A stretch of DNA of 64,000 nt from Caldilineaceae bacterium bin34 (GCA_002238555.1 MPMO01000016.1:1-64000), one strand, 5' to 3'. Shown: positions 9,741 through 19,412, numbered from the stretch's first letter. A program made the numbers and translations. Notes: generated by a model not told the origin, from the letters alone.

Positions 9741-10490
9741 TCAGCGCGACCGGGAATCCGGGCGTCGCAGTTGCGCCTCCAGTTCCCGGACCTTCGCTTC
9801 AAGGGCAGCTCGTGCTTCGCGTTCCGCCCGGAGTGCGGTTTCGGCTTGGTCGGCGCGGGCCACCTGATCATCGTAGGTAGCGATGTGCCAACCTGTCTCC
9901 GGGTCGTGCCACTTCAACTGACCCTGCTCCCAGCGAAGGTCCAGGTTCAAAACCGCACTGTGGCCCTGCAGGATGTCCTCCTCCAGTTCCTCAATGGCGA
10001 TCGGCTGGTAGACCCCGTCCACCAGACGGTCCCCGGCCAGACGCGTGCCATGGCTCAGGCCCGTCTCGTCGAAGCGCCAGTACTCGGGGATGCCCAGTGC
10101 CGCGTAGTCGTCCCGCTTCTCCTCCACGTCCACGCGCCCGGTGGAGGGGGAGCCGATCTCCAAAACAAAGTCGGGTGGCTTGCCCTGCTCCGAAATGATG
10201 TAGGCGTTGCGTCGGTGGTAGGCCTCCGGATCCACGTCGAACGCAATCAGCATGTCGGGATACCGAATTCCCGCCATGTCGTCGGGTGGAAAGGGGGCCA
10301 GGTACAGGTCGCCTCCCAGCAGCGTGGTGTCAGGATTGCCGAAGTGCTTGGCCAGATGGAGAGCGCCGCCGTTGATGGTCAGATGTTGGAAGTTGGCCAT
10401 CAGTTCGTCGGGATTGCGCCGGGGGGGATCCGGGAGCGGCAGCAGGGCGGGAGGCTGAAGTTCCGCGACAGTGGACTGCAAGACGGTCAT
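9741..10490 (-). CDS. Uma2 family protein (DUF820, PD-(D/E)XK-like nuclease fold)
   Basis: 249 residues from 'MTVLQSTVAELQ' (a longer frame begins at 10589, but the extra N-terminus is low complexity). Core Uma2 features are 'GIRYPDMLIAFDVD' (PD), 'PDFVLEIGSPSTGRVDVEEKRDDYAALGIPEYW' read in pieces as the E-x-K-like region (VLEIGS) with the conserved 'KRDDYAALGIPEYW'. The C-terminus is a charged coiled-coil (QVARADQAETALRAERE). Uma2 proteins resemble restriction-endonuclease folds and are abundant in Chloroflexota and Cyanobacteria. Function is unproven. It is antisense to the surrounding importer genes and probably arrived with the neighbouring transposase scar. Confidence 0.82.
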   Translation of the reverse strand: MTVLQSTVAELQPPALLPLPDPPRRNPDELMANFQHLTINGGALHLAKHFGNPDTTLLGGDLYLAPFPPDDMAGIRYPDMLIAFDVDPEAYHRRNAYIISEQGKPPDFVLEIGSPSTGRVDVEEKRDDYAALGIPEYWRFDETGLSHGTRLAGDRLVDGVYQPIAIEELEEDILQGHSAVLNLDLRWEQGQLKWHDPETGWHIATYDDQVARADQAETALRAEREARAALEAKVRELEAQLRRPDSRSR

Positions 10491-10916
10491 ATCGCACCTA
10501 TTGGGTTCGGCATGTGCACGGGACCGCGATGGCGCGGGTTCGGCCAAGGCGGACGCCCCGGCACCTTGGCTGGATTGTACCGCGCTCAAGGTAGGCCACT
10601 GGTCCTGGCGGAGCCGGTGCGGGTGGTGGCGATGGACGAGACCCGGATCCCGAGTGAGGCCGTTCGCAGGCGGGGGCGTGCAACGTCCCCTGTGCTGTCA
10701 GACACGTGTGTGTCTTACCGTCCGCCGACACCCCCAAAATTCCACGCTCATGAAAACAGTGCCCGAAGTCCCAAGGGATTTCTCCCTGGTCTATGATTGG
10801 ACTGGAACACGGCCCCGACGTCACATTGTTGGCTGAACCCGGGTCGCGAGGGTTGGAGCGGAATCGCACTTCGCCTTGGTCCATAGGAACAGCTCCATGT
10901 CTCTGAGAATCCGAAC
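10491..10916. other. Intergenic region upstream of the permease genes
   Basis: About 430 bp between the divergent Uma2 and permease genes. No supported gene. It must supply a promoter for the permease-binding protein half of the importer if the insertion upstream uncouples it from the ATPase half; I could not identify clear -35/-10 boxes. Confidence 0.45.
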
Positions 10917-11912
10917 ATGATTCACGTCCTGGCACGCCGCATCATGATTTTGATCCCGATGCTGTTTGCGCTGTCGGTGATCATCTTCGCCGTGATTGAA
11001 CTGCCACCCGGCGACTACCTGACCACCTACATTGCCGCGTTGGAGAGTCAGGGTCTGCAGGCGGATGAAGCGGAGATCTCCCGGATTCAGCGCCTCTACG
11101 CACTTGATCGACCGATGTACGTGCGCTATGTCCGTTGGATAAGCGGATTTCTGCGTGGGGACTTGGGGCGGGCGATGGCCACCGAGTACGCAGGCAAACG
11201 GGTAACGGACATCCTGGCGGAGAGAATTCCTCTGACCATGGGCATTGCTCTCGTGAGTACCATCCTGGTGTGGGCTATTGCTGTGCCCATTGGCATCTAT
11301 TCCGCCACGCATCAGTATTCCGCCGCGGACTACCTCTTTACCTTCTTGGGGTTTTTCGGCCTGGCGGTGCCGAACTTCCTGTTTGCCATTGTCCTCATGT
11401 GGTTTGTCTATGACTTTACGGGCTTTGGCATCACCGGCCTGTTTTCGCTCAAGTACCACGACGCGCCCTGGTCCCTGGCCAAACTGACGGACCTGCTCAA
11501 GAACGTGTGGGTGCCGCTGTTGGTGCTGGCGACTGCGGGCACCGCCGGTATGATCCGCGTCGTGCGGGGGAATCTGCTCGATGAACTCCATCAGCCCTAT
11601 GTCGAGACGGCCCGCGCCAAGGGACTGTCGGAACGACGGCTGCTGTGGAAATACCCGATCCGCATTACTTTCAACCCCATTGTCAGCACCATTGGTTGGA
11701 TGCTGCCGGCCATGGTGGGGGGCGAGGTGCTGGTCGCGATCGTGCTCAACCTTGAGACGGTTGGACCAATTCTGCTGGATGCCGTGCTGTCACAGGACAT
11801 GCAACTGGCGGGCAGCATCCTGATGATCCTGAGTGTATTGACCGTGATCGGCACGCTGATTTCGGATTTGGGACTGGTCTGGCTGGATCCCAGGATCCGC
11901 TACGACGCATAG
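10917..11912 (+). CDS. ABC importer permease 1 (DppB/OppB-like)
   Basis: 331 residues with the family N-terminus (one helix 'IMILIPMLFALSVIIFAVIE', then an extracytoplasmic loop with 'LYALDRPMYVRYVRWISGFLRGDLG'). A BPD_transp_1 domain of about five helices follows, with the ATPase-contacting EAA loop 'YVETARAKGLSERRLLWKYP'. It pairs with the next gene to form the membrane channel for the binding lipoprotein at 13620. The extracytoplasmic loop is longer than in peptide-only DppB, as in several oligosaccharide importers. The downstream permease begins 30 bp after its stop. Confidence 0.9.
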   Translation: MIHVLARRIMILIPMLFALSVIIFAVIELPPGDYLTTYIAALESQGLQADEAEISRIQRLYALDRPMYVRYVRWISGFLRGDLGRAMATEYAGKRVTDILAERIPLTMGIALVSTILVWAIAVPIGIYSATHQYSAADYLFTFLGFFGLAVPNFLFAIVLMWFVYDFTGFGITGLFSLKYHDAPWSLAKLTDLLKNVWVPLLVLATAGTAGMIRVVRGNLLDELHQPYVETARAKGLSERRLLWKYPIRITFNPIVSTIGWMLPAMVGGEVLVAIVLNLETVGPILLDAVLSQDMQLAGSILMILSVLTVIGTLISDLGLVWLDPRIRYDA

Positions 11913-11942
11913 GTTGGGCGACGCATCTCGGAAATCAGCACC

Positions 11943-13052
11943 ATGGCCCAGGATCTTTCCCCCGCCAAGGCCTACGAGTACACGTCGGTCAACCAGCTGA
12001 TGTGGCGCCGCTTCCACAAACATCGCCTGGCCCGTATCGGCGGCGCAGTACTCATCGTGCTCTACGTGCTGGCCTTGCTGTCGGACTATCTCGCACCCTA
12101 CGATGCCAACACGCGGCTCAAGGGCTTCAGGGATGTGCCGCCGTCCCGCATTCGCGTACGCGACGAAAGCGGGACATGGCGGCGGCCGTTCATCTACGGC
12201 ATCGAACGCGGGCGCCATCCCGAGACATTCCGCGAGATCTATACCGAGGTCACGGAAGAGATCGTCCCCATCGCATTCTTTGTGCGCGGCGACCCCTACA
12301 AATTTATGGGCCTCGTCGACTCCGACCGTCATCTGTTCGGTGTGTCCGGCGAAAACCGTTACATTTTCCTGTTTGGAACCGACAGCATCAGCCGCGACCT
12401 TTTGTCGCGCACGTTGAAAGGTGCGCGCATTTCACTCTTCATCGGGTTTGCCGGCATGCTCATCTCCTTCCTGCTGGGCTGTCTGATTGGCGGCCTGTCG
12501 GGCTATTTCGGCGGCGTGGTCGACGAGATCGTCCAGCGTTTCATCGACCTGATGATCAGCATCCCGACCATTCCGCTGTGGATCACCCTGTCGGCCGCCA
12601 TCCCCACCGACTGGAGTGTGGAAGCCACTTTCCTGGCCATCACCGTGGTACTGTCCCTGTTCGGCTGGCCGGGTCTGGCACGCGTGGTGCGGGGCAAGTT
12701 GCTGTCATTGCGCGATCTGGACTTCGTGACGGCGGCCAAGATTGGAGGCAGTTCCGATCTGAGCACAATCCTGACCCACCTCCTGCCCAATTTCGCCAGT
12801 TATCTCATCGTGTCGGTGACACTGGCCATTCCCGGCATGATTCTGGGTGAAACAGCCTTGAGCTTCATTGGCATTGGGATGCAGGATCCGGGTGTGAGCT
12901 GGGGTGTACTGCTGCAGGAAACCCAGAATTTCGCCGCCTTGGCGCATCACACCTGGAAGTTGATCCCACTGCTGTTCATCATCGTTACGGTACTGATGTT
13001 CAACTTCCTGGGAGACGGCCTGCGGGATGCCGCGGATCCCTACTCTCTCTAG
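11943..13052 (+). CDS. ABC importer permease 2 (DppC/OppC-like)
   Basis: 369 residues. N-terminal cytoplasmic segment and first helix ('IGGAVLIVLYVLALLSDYLAP', the OppC_N type), then an unusually long periplasmic insertion of about 110 residues ('DESGTWRRPFIYGIERG' onward) before 'FLFGTDSISRDLLSRTLKGAR', the conserved DppC 'GTD..GRD..SR.L.GAR' box. The inner-membrane core carries the EAA loop 'FVTAAKIGGSSDLSTILTHL'. Partner of the upstream permease. The long insertion is typical of Chloroflexota/Thermotogota family 5 sugar importers rather than of enterobacterial DppC. Confidence 0.9.
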   Translation: MAQDLSPAKAYEYTSVNQLMWRRFHKHRLARIGGAVLIVLYVLALLSDYLAPYDANTRLKGFRDVPPSRIRVRDESGTWRRPFIYGIERGRHPETFREIYTEVTEEIVPIAFFVRGDPYKFMGLVDSDRHLFGVSGENRYIFLFGTDSISRDLLSRTLKGARISLFIGFAGMLISFLLGCLIGGLSGYFGGVVDEIVQRFIDLMISIPTIPLWITLSAAIPTDWSVEATFLAITVVLSLFGWPGLARVVRGKLLSLRDLDFVTAAKIGGSSDLSTILTHLLPNFASYLIVSVTLAIPGMILGETALSFIGIGMQDPGVSWGVLLQETQNFAALAHHTWKLIPLLFIIVTVLMFNFLGDGLRDAADPYSL

Positions 13053-13619
13053 GGAACTCAAATACCTGCCTGGGCAACCGGCATTTCGTGGTTACGGGTC
13101 GTTGGGTGGTCCCGCCAAGGACCACTTTTCCCGTGCAGAAGTCTCCGTTCTGCTGACCGCAAAGGCCTGTTGTTGCCAAAGGGCTAGTAGTGCAACGAAC
13201 CTTCATGGCGTTGGAACAGCCGCTCGCAGTACTTGCGCCGGCGGCGGGCGTGGGCGCGGCGGGCGGTTGCCAAGAGGTGGTTGGCTGAGAGGGGAGCCAC
13301 AACCCTGTGGCCGGGCACCTTGGTCGGGTCCGGCATTCCGAACGCCCTGCCCTGCGATGCAAGCGGACGGGGTTTCCTCGCCCCTGCCGAGGAGGGTTGT
13401 GCCAGTGCAAAAACTCTTGGCACCGATGGATTTTGCCGGTTTGACTCCCTTCCGTGGCCTCCCTACAATGCCGATGCCACTCGGCTGTTGACATTTCAAG
13501 GAGAGCCTTGATCCCCTGACACGCTGATTCGCAAGATCCCGGATCGTTTCCGGGTGCCTGGTGCATGTTTCCTGGCGGAGTGGTACGGAACGTCCTTGAC
13601 ATCATCCAGGAGCTACGAG
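13053..13619. other. Intergenic region before the binding-protein gene
   Basis: About 570 bp with only disrupted, Arg/Pro-rich frames on both strands and no family I recognise. The length is unusual inside an importer operon, so this may be another decayed insertion. No terminator-like hairpin is obvious. Confidence 0.4.
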
Positions 13620-15569
13620 ATGTACAGATTGAAGGGAACCCGCTATTTGTGGGTCGGGCTTGTTGCGTGTCTGATGTTGGTGTTGGCAGCCTGTGGCCCG
13701 GCCGAGGCACCGGCGGATATGGCTGAACCCGAGGCCGAGGAGATGGCCGACGTTGCAGACGACGGCTGCCCCTACAACGAGGCTCCGATGCTGGCGGAAC
13801 AGGTGGCGGCCGGGACCTTGCCGGGCGTCTGTGAACGATTGCCGGTCGAACCCTTGGTGTTGGGCGAGGGGCTGGCTGTCAATCCGGATTGGGTGGATGT
13901 CCAGATTGGCGATTACGGCGGTGAGATTATCTACACCGTCGTGCATGTCGAAATGAAGGAACCGCCGTTCATCACGGACAACCGCGATCCCAAAATCCAG
14001 GCGGGCGGTATCTACCGCGACTGGGACATCAGCGACGACTACACGGAAGTGACGCTGACGTTGCGGGCGGGCCACAAGTGGTCCGACGGTGCACCGTTGA
14101 CCACCGAGGACGTGGCCTTTGCGGTGGAGGATGTGCTTCAGAATGATGAAATCTATCCCTCCATGCCCAACTATCTCCTGACCGGTGGTCTCACGGGGGG
14201 TGCTGAGCCAACTTTGGAGATAGTGGACGATTTCACCTTCAGACTGGTCTATCCCGAGCCCTACAAGGCCTGGGAATACAGCATCACTGCCCTGGGCACC
14301 GGGTATTACGACCTGCTCAAGCCCAAGCACCACATGTCCAGCTACCACTCGGCTTACGCAGAGGAGGACGCCCTCAATGCCATGGTGGCTGAAGAGGGTC
14401 TGGAGACCTGGGTGGATCTGTTCAATCAGACCGATATGCGGATGTGGCAGAACACTGCTGATCACTCCATCGGCTTCCCCCAGCTCAACACCTACCTCCT
14501 GACGGAACACGAAGGCGACCGGTTCACCCTCGTACGCAATCCCTACTACCACGCCGTGGACACGGCCGGGAACCAGCTGCCCTACCCCGACTACCGCAAG
14601 TACGTCAACATCGGATTCTCGGCCAAGGAACAGGCCGAGCTCCTCATGTTCTCGCGGCAAGCCCACTACCACTGGCAAACCGACCTGACGGTGCTGCCCT
14701 TGTTGATGGAGAGGCAGGAAGAAGGCAATTACATCACCCTCATCTACCCGAACAAGGACTCGCGGATGTTCTACCTCAACCTGAGCTACGACGATCCAGG
14801 CTGGAGGGCCGCGGTGAATGACGGGAGGTTCCGGGAAGCGCTCCAGCTGGCCATCGACAGTCAGGAACTGCTGGACGAACTCTACTTCGCCCAGGGATCC
14901 CTGCCCGCCACCCAGACGGCCGTGTACGACCCCGACGGGGCGAATGCACTGCTGGACGAAATGGGCATGGCGGAACGGGATGCCGACGGTTTCCGGTTGG
15001 GTCCGGATGGTGAGGAGTTCGAAATCTTCATTACCCTGGATCAGTGGGGCGGCTATTTTGAACAGGCACCGTTCCTCAAGGACTACTTCGAGGCCGTAGG
15101 CCTGCGCACCGACTACCAGCAATTCGAGTCCGGCATCAACAACCAGACCCGGACCGCCAACGAGCACAAGTCGGGCATCACTTGGAATACCGCCCCGTTG
15201 TGGCACTCCCACAATCCGTCCTATCCCGAGTATCTGCCCACAACGAACACCGGCCCCCTGTATCAGGCCTGGTACCAGTCGGACGGCGAACGGGGAGAAG
15301 AGCCGCCTGATTGGATTAAGGAATTCCTGACCATCCACGAGAACCTTGCGCAGCATGTATTCGGGACTCCCGAGTTCCTGGAGTGGGAGCAGGTGCGGAA
15401 CCAGTGGATTTACGACAACAATCCCTTCTTCACCTTTGTGGAACAGCCCGGGATCTACCACCTGTTCACCAATTGCCTAGGCAATGTGGTGACAGGTCCC
15501 GTGTACCATCACGGCTCATGGACCAACCACAAACTGCTGTACGTGAAGGAAGGCTGTGAAATGAACTAG
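13620..15569 (+). CDS. ABC importer family 5 solute-binding lipoprotein (DppA/OppA-like)
   Basis: 649 residues from 'MYRLKGTRYLW'. Signal peptide with the lipobox 'VLAAC' (Cys about residue 25) followed by an Ala/Pro/Glu linker. SBP_bac_5 core with 'LTLRAGHKWSDGAPLTTEDV' (the classic WSDG.P.T..DV motif), 'DFTFRLVYPEPY' and 'REALQLAIDSQELLDEL'. About 100 residues longer than enterobacterial OppA, in the size range of oligosaccharide-binding members. Likely cargo, given the linked fucosidase and mannosidase, is a fucose/mannose-containing oligosaccharide (inference). A strong terminator follows 85 bp after the stop. Confidence 0.9.
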   Translation: MYRLKGTRYLWVGLVACLMLVLAACGPAEAPADMAEPEAEEMADVADDGCPYNEAPMLAEQVAAGTLPGVCERLPVEPLVLGEGLAVNPDWVDVQIGDYGGEIIYTVVHVEMKEPPFITDNRDPKIQAGGIYRDWDISDDYTEVTLTLRAGHKWSDGAPLTTEDVAFAVEDVLQNDEIYPSMPNYLLTGGLTGGAEPTLEIVDDFTFRLVYPEPYKAWEYSITALGTGYYDLLKPKHHMSSYHSAYAEEDALNAMVAEEGLETWVDLFNQTDMRMWQNTADHSIGFPQLNTYLLTEHEGDRFTLVRNPYYHAVDTAGNQLPYPDYRKYVNIGFSAKEQAELLMFSRQAHYHWQTDLTVLPLLMERQEEGNYITLIYPNKDSRMFYLNLSYDDPGWRAAVNDGRFREALQLAIDSQELLDELYFAQGSLPATQTAVYDPDGANALLDEMGMAERDADGFRLGPDGEEFEIFITLDQWGGYFEQAPFLKDYFEAVGLRTDYQQFESGINNQTRTANEHKSGITWNTAPLWHSHNPSYPEYLPTTNTGPLYQAWYQSDGERGEEPPDWIKEFLTIHENLAQHVFGTPEFLEWEQVRNQWIYDNNPFFTFVEQPGIYHLFTNCLGNVVTGPVYHHGSWTNHKLLYVKEGCEMN

Positions 15570-15654
15570 ACCCGCGGGGCCTGTGGCCTTCGTCTGTGGC
15601 GGACAGCCTGGCGGCAGAGCCGGCGTTGCTGCAGACAGCGGATCGATCTGAAAG

Positions 15655-15703
15655 GACCGCCGGATTCTTGGGATCAGGACCAAGAATCCGGCGGTCTGTT
15701 TTT
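15655..15703 (+). terminator. Rho-independent terminator of the importer operon
   Basis: A 17-bp perfect stem (15655-15671 with 15680-15696), 8-nt loop, followed directly by TGTTTTT. It stands about 85 bp after the binding-protein stop codon and before an unrelated IS remnant, so it marks the 3' end of the importer transcript. Confidence 0.92.
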
Positions 15704-15716
15704 GGACAGTTGAGGC

Positions 15717-16153
15717 TAGTGTTGTGTCCTGGAAATAGCCATAGATAATCTCTGGATCTTGTGGAGGATGGAGTCGGCAGTGGCGGTCCACAGGAAGGGC
15801 CGGGCACCGGGGTTGTAGTGGTCGGTGAAGCGGCGGATCTTCGCCTTGAGTTGGGCGACGGAGGCGAAGGAGCCGCGGCGGATGGCCTTCTGCGTGATGA
15901 TGTGGAACCAGATCTCGACCTGGTTGAGTCAGGAGGCGTAGGTGGGGGTGAAGTGGAGATGGTAGCGGGGCCGGGCGGCCAGCCAGCGCTTGATGCGAGC
16001 GTGCTTGTGGGTGCCATAGTTGTCAACGACGAGGTGGACATCCTCTATGGAAGGGGACCTCGGAATTTGTCGGTCAAGGGCAATTGCTGGCTTGTCGGAC
16101 TTGGTAGATTCCCACCAAGGTGGACACGGTCGTGTAACGACTGTATCTGCCAC
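15717..16153 (-). pseudogene. IS630-family transposase remnant with an internal stop
   Basis: The minus frame reads the C-terminal half of an IS630/Tc1-type DDE transposase: 'DVHLVVDNYGTHKHARIKRW' (second catalytic Asp), 'RYHLHFTPTYAS', then a TGA exactly where family members have Trp ('YASWLNQVEIWF'). It resumes with 'LNQVEIWFHIITQKAIRRG' (catalytic Glu) through 'HYNPGARPFLWTATADSIL'. The N-terminal third is missing. TGG to TGA is a simple nonsense change, so this copy is dead. Confidence 0.85.
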
Positions 16154-16325
16154 TGAAAGACGGAACCGTGCAGCACTCTTTGCCTACCGCTACCTTGCTA
16201 GGTGAGAATAGGAACGAAGGCAGTCGGCATCAGCACGAGTTGCCAGTTCCGCTCACCTCGACGATTGTCGACTTCGTCCCGGCCCGGCTTGTCCAACAGT
16301 TGCCTTTCTCGAACATCTGGATGCG

Positions 16326-18899
16326 ATGACGAAACAAGGAAAGCCAACCGCAGAACACTCGGAGCTTTGGCAGCGAGGCTTTGGAGAAGAAGGCACGGAC
16401 GAAAACGTTGCGCGCCTAGTGACGTCCCTTCGGCTTCTTCGGAGAAACGTAAAGGTGCTGACGTCAAGGATCGCCGTGAGTCTGCCCGAACTGACGATTC
16501 ACGACATCTCCCACCTAGACGCGCTGTGGGAGGTTGGAAGTACTGTGGCTGGGAGTGATTTCCCACTTAATCCAATCGAGGCGTATGTATTTGGTGCTGC
16601 TGTGTTACTTCATGATGCTGGCCTCTCCTTCGAAGCGTACTCGGGAGGTAGAGACGCTCTGCGCGAAACCCTAGAGTGGCGGGACGCATACGCACGACTT
16701 GCACGCACTCCAAGTGAGGTAGGGAACCTAGAGCAAGAGGCGGATTTCGAGGCCCTCCGAGCCCTGCACGCATCGCAGTCGGCTCAGCTCGCGGTCGAGG
16801 CATGGAGTGGTGATGAGGGGGAACTGTATCTCATCGACGATCGGGAGCTCCGTGAGAACTACGGCCAGTTGATTGGCGATCTGGCGTCATCACATCATTG
16901 GAACTTGGAAATGGTCGAGAGCCACTTTGCCGTCCCGCGGCCACCAGCTTCTTTCTTCGATGCCGAATGGGTGGTGGATTCCCTCAAAATCGCCTGTATG
17001 CTAAGAGTTGCGGACGCGGGCCATATGGACGGTACTCGGGCACCCACGTTTCTCCTTCGAGTTCTCCAGATGAACGCACTCTCAAGGGCACACTGGAAAG
17101 CCCAGAACCGTCTCGGGAAACTTACAGTCAACCGCGACGACCCAACTCAGTTAGTGATTGCGACAACGAGGCCGTTTCAACGGTCTGAAACAGCCGCTTG
17201 GTGGGTTGCATTCGATCTGATCAATACGTTTGACACGGAACTCCGCCGGTGCAACGACATCCTTGAAGCTTCGTCTAGTGGGGCGCGACCCACCTTCGCC
17301 CGAAGAAGCGTGGCCGGAGCAGGGCATGTCAAGGAGCTTGTCCGATACGTCGAAACTGCGGACTGGAAGCCTACGGATTCGACTGTGCATGTATCCGACG
17401 TTGCCGCACTCGTGACCAACTTGGGTGGTGAGCAGCTTTATGGGAAGAGTGCTGATCGCATTTATGTTGCGTTGCGCGAACTAATCCAGAACGCTGCAGA
17501 TGCGATCGGTGTACGGCGATCCTTACCTGGTAGAGACGAATTCGCAGGCCGTATCTTCGTGCGGCTGAAGGATCGGGAAGACGGAGGATGGATCCTACAG
17601 GTCGATGACAACGGTGTGGGTATGTCCCAGACGACCCTCACTACTGACTTGCTGGACTTTGGCCGAAGTTTTTGGGCAAGCGAACGAGCAGCGCGCGAGT
17701 TCCCTGGCGTCCACGCAGGCGGCTACACGCCGATCGGTCGCTTTGGGATTGGATTCTTCTCGATCTTCATGGCAGCAGAGAAGATCAACGTGTACTCAAG
17801 GCGGTTTGACAAGGGACTTGATGAGGTAAGGTGTCTGTCTTTCGAGAATGGTATTTCACTTCGGCCCACACTCAGCTTTGAGCGGCCGGACGATTTGGGA
17901 ATGGACCTGTGCACAAGGGTTGAGTTGGAACTAAAGCCCGGTGTCGTAAGTCATCTAGATCAGTTTACCATACATTGTGGTCTCCAGGGCCATGAGGATT
18001 TCGACGTGACGTTCGAAGATTACGTGGGTTCGGTGGTGGCCGGCATTGACGCTTCGGTTGTTGTGGAGACCGAGGGGGGGTGCTGTACAGTACATGAGGG
18101 ATTTCCTCCAGAGCCCCAACAGGTTGAAGACTGGCTTGGTAAGCTGTCGTACGTAAACGGCGGCGTAAACGAAGCGATGAAGGCCAGTCTGACGCGAGCA
18201 ATTCCCAGGCTGAGAGAAATCCGTGATGGCGAGAAGTGCTACGGTTTGGCTGCAATCGATGTTCTGGGGTTGAGAGATGGTTTGTTTCTGTCAGGCAATG
18301 CAGTCGGAGGCCTCGTGCATCCGCATGGTCGGTATGACAATTCGTTTGTGGGCTTGATCGATCACCTTCCTGCTAACGCTCAACGCGCTCCCGGAGAAAG
18401 GTTAGCACCCAAAGGTAGCATGGAGAGATGGATGACGGAGCAGATTGTTCTCTTGAAAGAAGTGAATCTATCAGAATTCGAGTCGATTTTTGCCAGCTAT
18501 TCGATCAGTGAATTGGGCTTTGATCCAATTGACGTTCTGCAAGGTTTGTGGCTGTCTTCAGAAGAAGGCATGCGTTTCGAGCCGAAACACTCGATTCGCG
18601 ACAGTCTAAGGAGTGGGTTGAGGCTTGGATTCCCCGTCTTGCATCCTGGACATCACTTGGACTCGTACTCCGGCATGTTGCAGGTTTCTGACATGTGGAT
18701 CTGCGTTGTGCCGAGCAGCAGAAAGTCCAACTGCAACAACGCGAAACTGGTAGATGGCGTTCCACATGACCGGAATTCGCTCATCGGCATTGTGCATCGG
18801 GTGTTGGTTAACGCCGGAGAGAATCCCACTTGGATAAGACGGGAGAGTGTCTACTCAAACATTCTTGGCCAAGGTGACTGCCTTGAGGTGATCCTCTAA
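16326..18899 (+). CDS. HD-domain / Hsp90-like GHKL ATPase fusion protein
   Basis: 857 residues. The N-terminal 250 residues form an HD-type hydrolase region: 'TIHDISHLDALW' (His 59/63) and 'AAVLLHDAGLSF' (His96-Asp97) match the metal-binding HD pattern seen also in deoxynucleotide triphosphohydrolase-like domains. From about residue 380 an Hsp90-type Bergerat ATPase follows: 'LRELIQNAADAI' (N-box), 'LQVDDNGVGMS' (DxGxG), and 'IGRFGIGFFSIF' (glycine lid). A roughly 350-residue C-terminus has no motif I know. Such HD-Hsp90 proteins occur as single large genes in defence neighbourhoods; an ATP-gated switch acting on a nucleotide- or RNA-cleaving HD domain is a plausible reading (inference). No partner gene is adjacent: IS remnants flank both sides. 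Codon use is less GC-rich than the importers. Confidence 0.75.
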   Translation: MTKQGKPTAEHSELWQRGFGEEGTDENVARLVTSLRLLRRNVKVLTSRIAVSLPELTIHDISHLDALWEVGSTVAGSDFPLNPIEAYVFGAAVLLHDAGLSFEAYSGGRDALRETLEWRDAYARLARTPSEVGNLEQEADFEALRALHASQSAQLAVEAWSGDEGELYLIDDRELRENYGQLIGDLASSHHWNLEMVESHFAVPRPPASFFDAEWVVDSLKIACMLRVADAGHMDGTRAPTFLLRVLQMNALSRAHWKAQNRLGKLTVNRDDPTQLVIATTRPFQRSETAAWWVAFDLINTFDTELRRCNDILEASSSGARPTFARRSVAGAGHVKELVRYVETADWKPTDSTVHVSDVAALVTNLGGEQLYGKSADRIYVALRELIQNAADAIGVRRSLPGRDEFAGRIFVRLKDREDGGWILQVDDNGVGMSQTTLTTDLLDFGRSFWASERAAREFPGVHAGGYTPIGRFGIGFFSIFMAAEKINVYSRRFDKGLDEVRCLSFENGISLRPTLSFERPDDLGMDLCTRVELELKPGVVSHLDQFTIHCGLQGHEDFDVTFEDYVGSVVAGIDASVVVETEGGCCTVHEGFPPEPQQVEDWLGKLSYVNGGVNEAMKASLTRAIPRLREIRDGEKCYGLAAIDVLGLRDGLFLSGNAVGGLVHPHGRYDNSFVGLIDHLPANAQRAPGERLAPKGSMERWMTEQIVLLKEVNLSEFESIFASYSISELGFDPIDVLQGLWLSSEEGMRFEPKHSIRDSLRSGLRLGFPVLHPGHHLDSYSGMLQVSDMWICVVPSSRKSNCNNAKLVDGVPHDRNSLIGIVHRVLVNAGENPTWIRRESVYSNILGQGDCLEVIL

Positions 18900-18953
18900 T
18901 ACTACGGTTATAGTTGGTGCAGTTTGAGGGTGTTGTCGGTAGTAGTGGCAACA

Positions 18954-19378
18954 CTATGCTACCCACTGGTGATAGCGGTGCCAGTGCGACTGGGCTAGCA
19001 CCGCCGCACCAGATGCCACAGCAGGTGCCGGATCGCCGGCAGGCTCATCCTCTGGCCTGGCTGCTTTCCGCCGGTCGCGCGGCCAAGCCGGGACCTCGGA
19101 CTCTTTTGAGGGTCGGGCCGTGTCAGGTCCGCGGCCCGCATCACGGCCAGCTAGGGCCCACGCGCCAGCGTCACGTGCAGGTACCAGCCGCCGGCGCTGC
19201 GCACCTCGTAGTCGTCCAGCCCCGTTTCCCGGTTTGGCTACCTTGAAGGCGTGCTCAATGGACCAGTGGCGACTGGCCATGGCCACCAGCGTCTCCAGGT
19301 CGCAGCCTTGCGGGACGAAGACTACGTAGGCGTGTCCGTTGTCTGGATCTGCCAGGCTGCGTCGGAAGAGTAGGTAGC
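18954..19378 (-). pseudogene. IS701-like transposase C-terminal remnant
   Basis: The minus frame reads 'RYLLFRRSLADPDNGHAYVV', 'PQGCDLETLVAMASRHWSIE' and ends 'SHWHRYHQWVA', corresponding to the C-terminal third of IS701-group transposases (compare the copy at 20572-21827). A frameshift occurs after 'HAFKVAKPG'. The catalytic Glu region ('WSIEHAFK') is retained. It is cut at its 5' side by the element with terminal inverted repeats that starts at 19379. Confidence 0.8.
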
Positions 19379-19412
19379 GGCACTGTTTCAATCTCGTTGA
19401 TATTGGTTGCGG
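19379..19412 (+). repeat. Left terminal inverted repeat
   Basis: 34 bp, perfect reverse complement of 20538-20571. Confidence 0.9.

Noticed and set aside
15717..16153. In-frame TGA in the IS630 remnant as another selenocysteine site
   Set aside because: TGA replaces a conserved Trp, not Cys, the gene is 5'-truncated, and no suitable hairpin follows.
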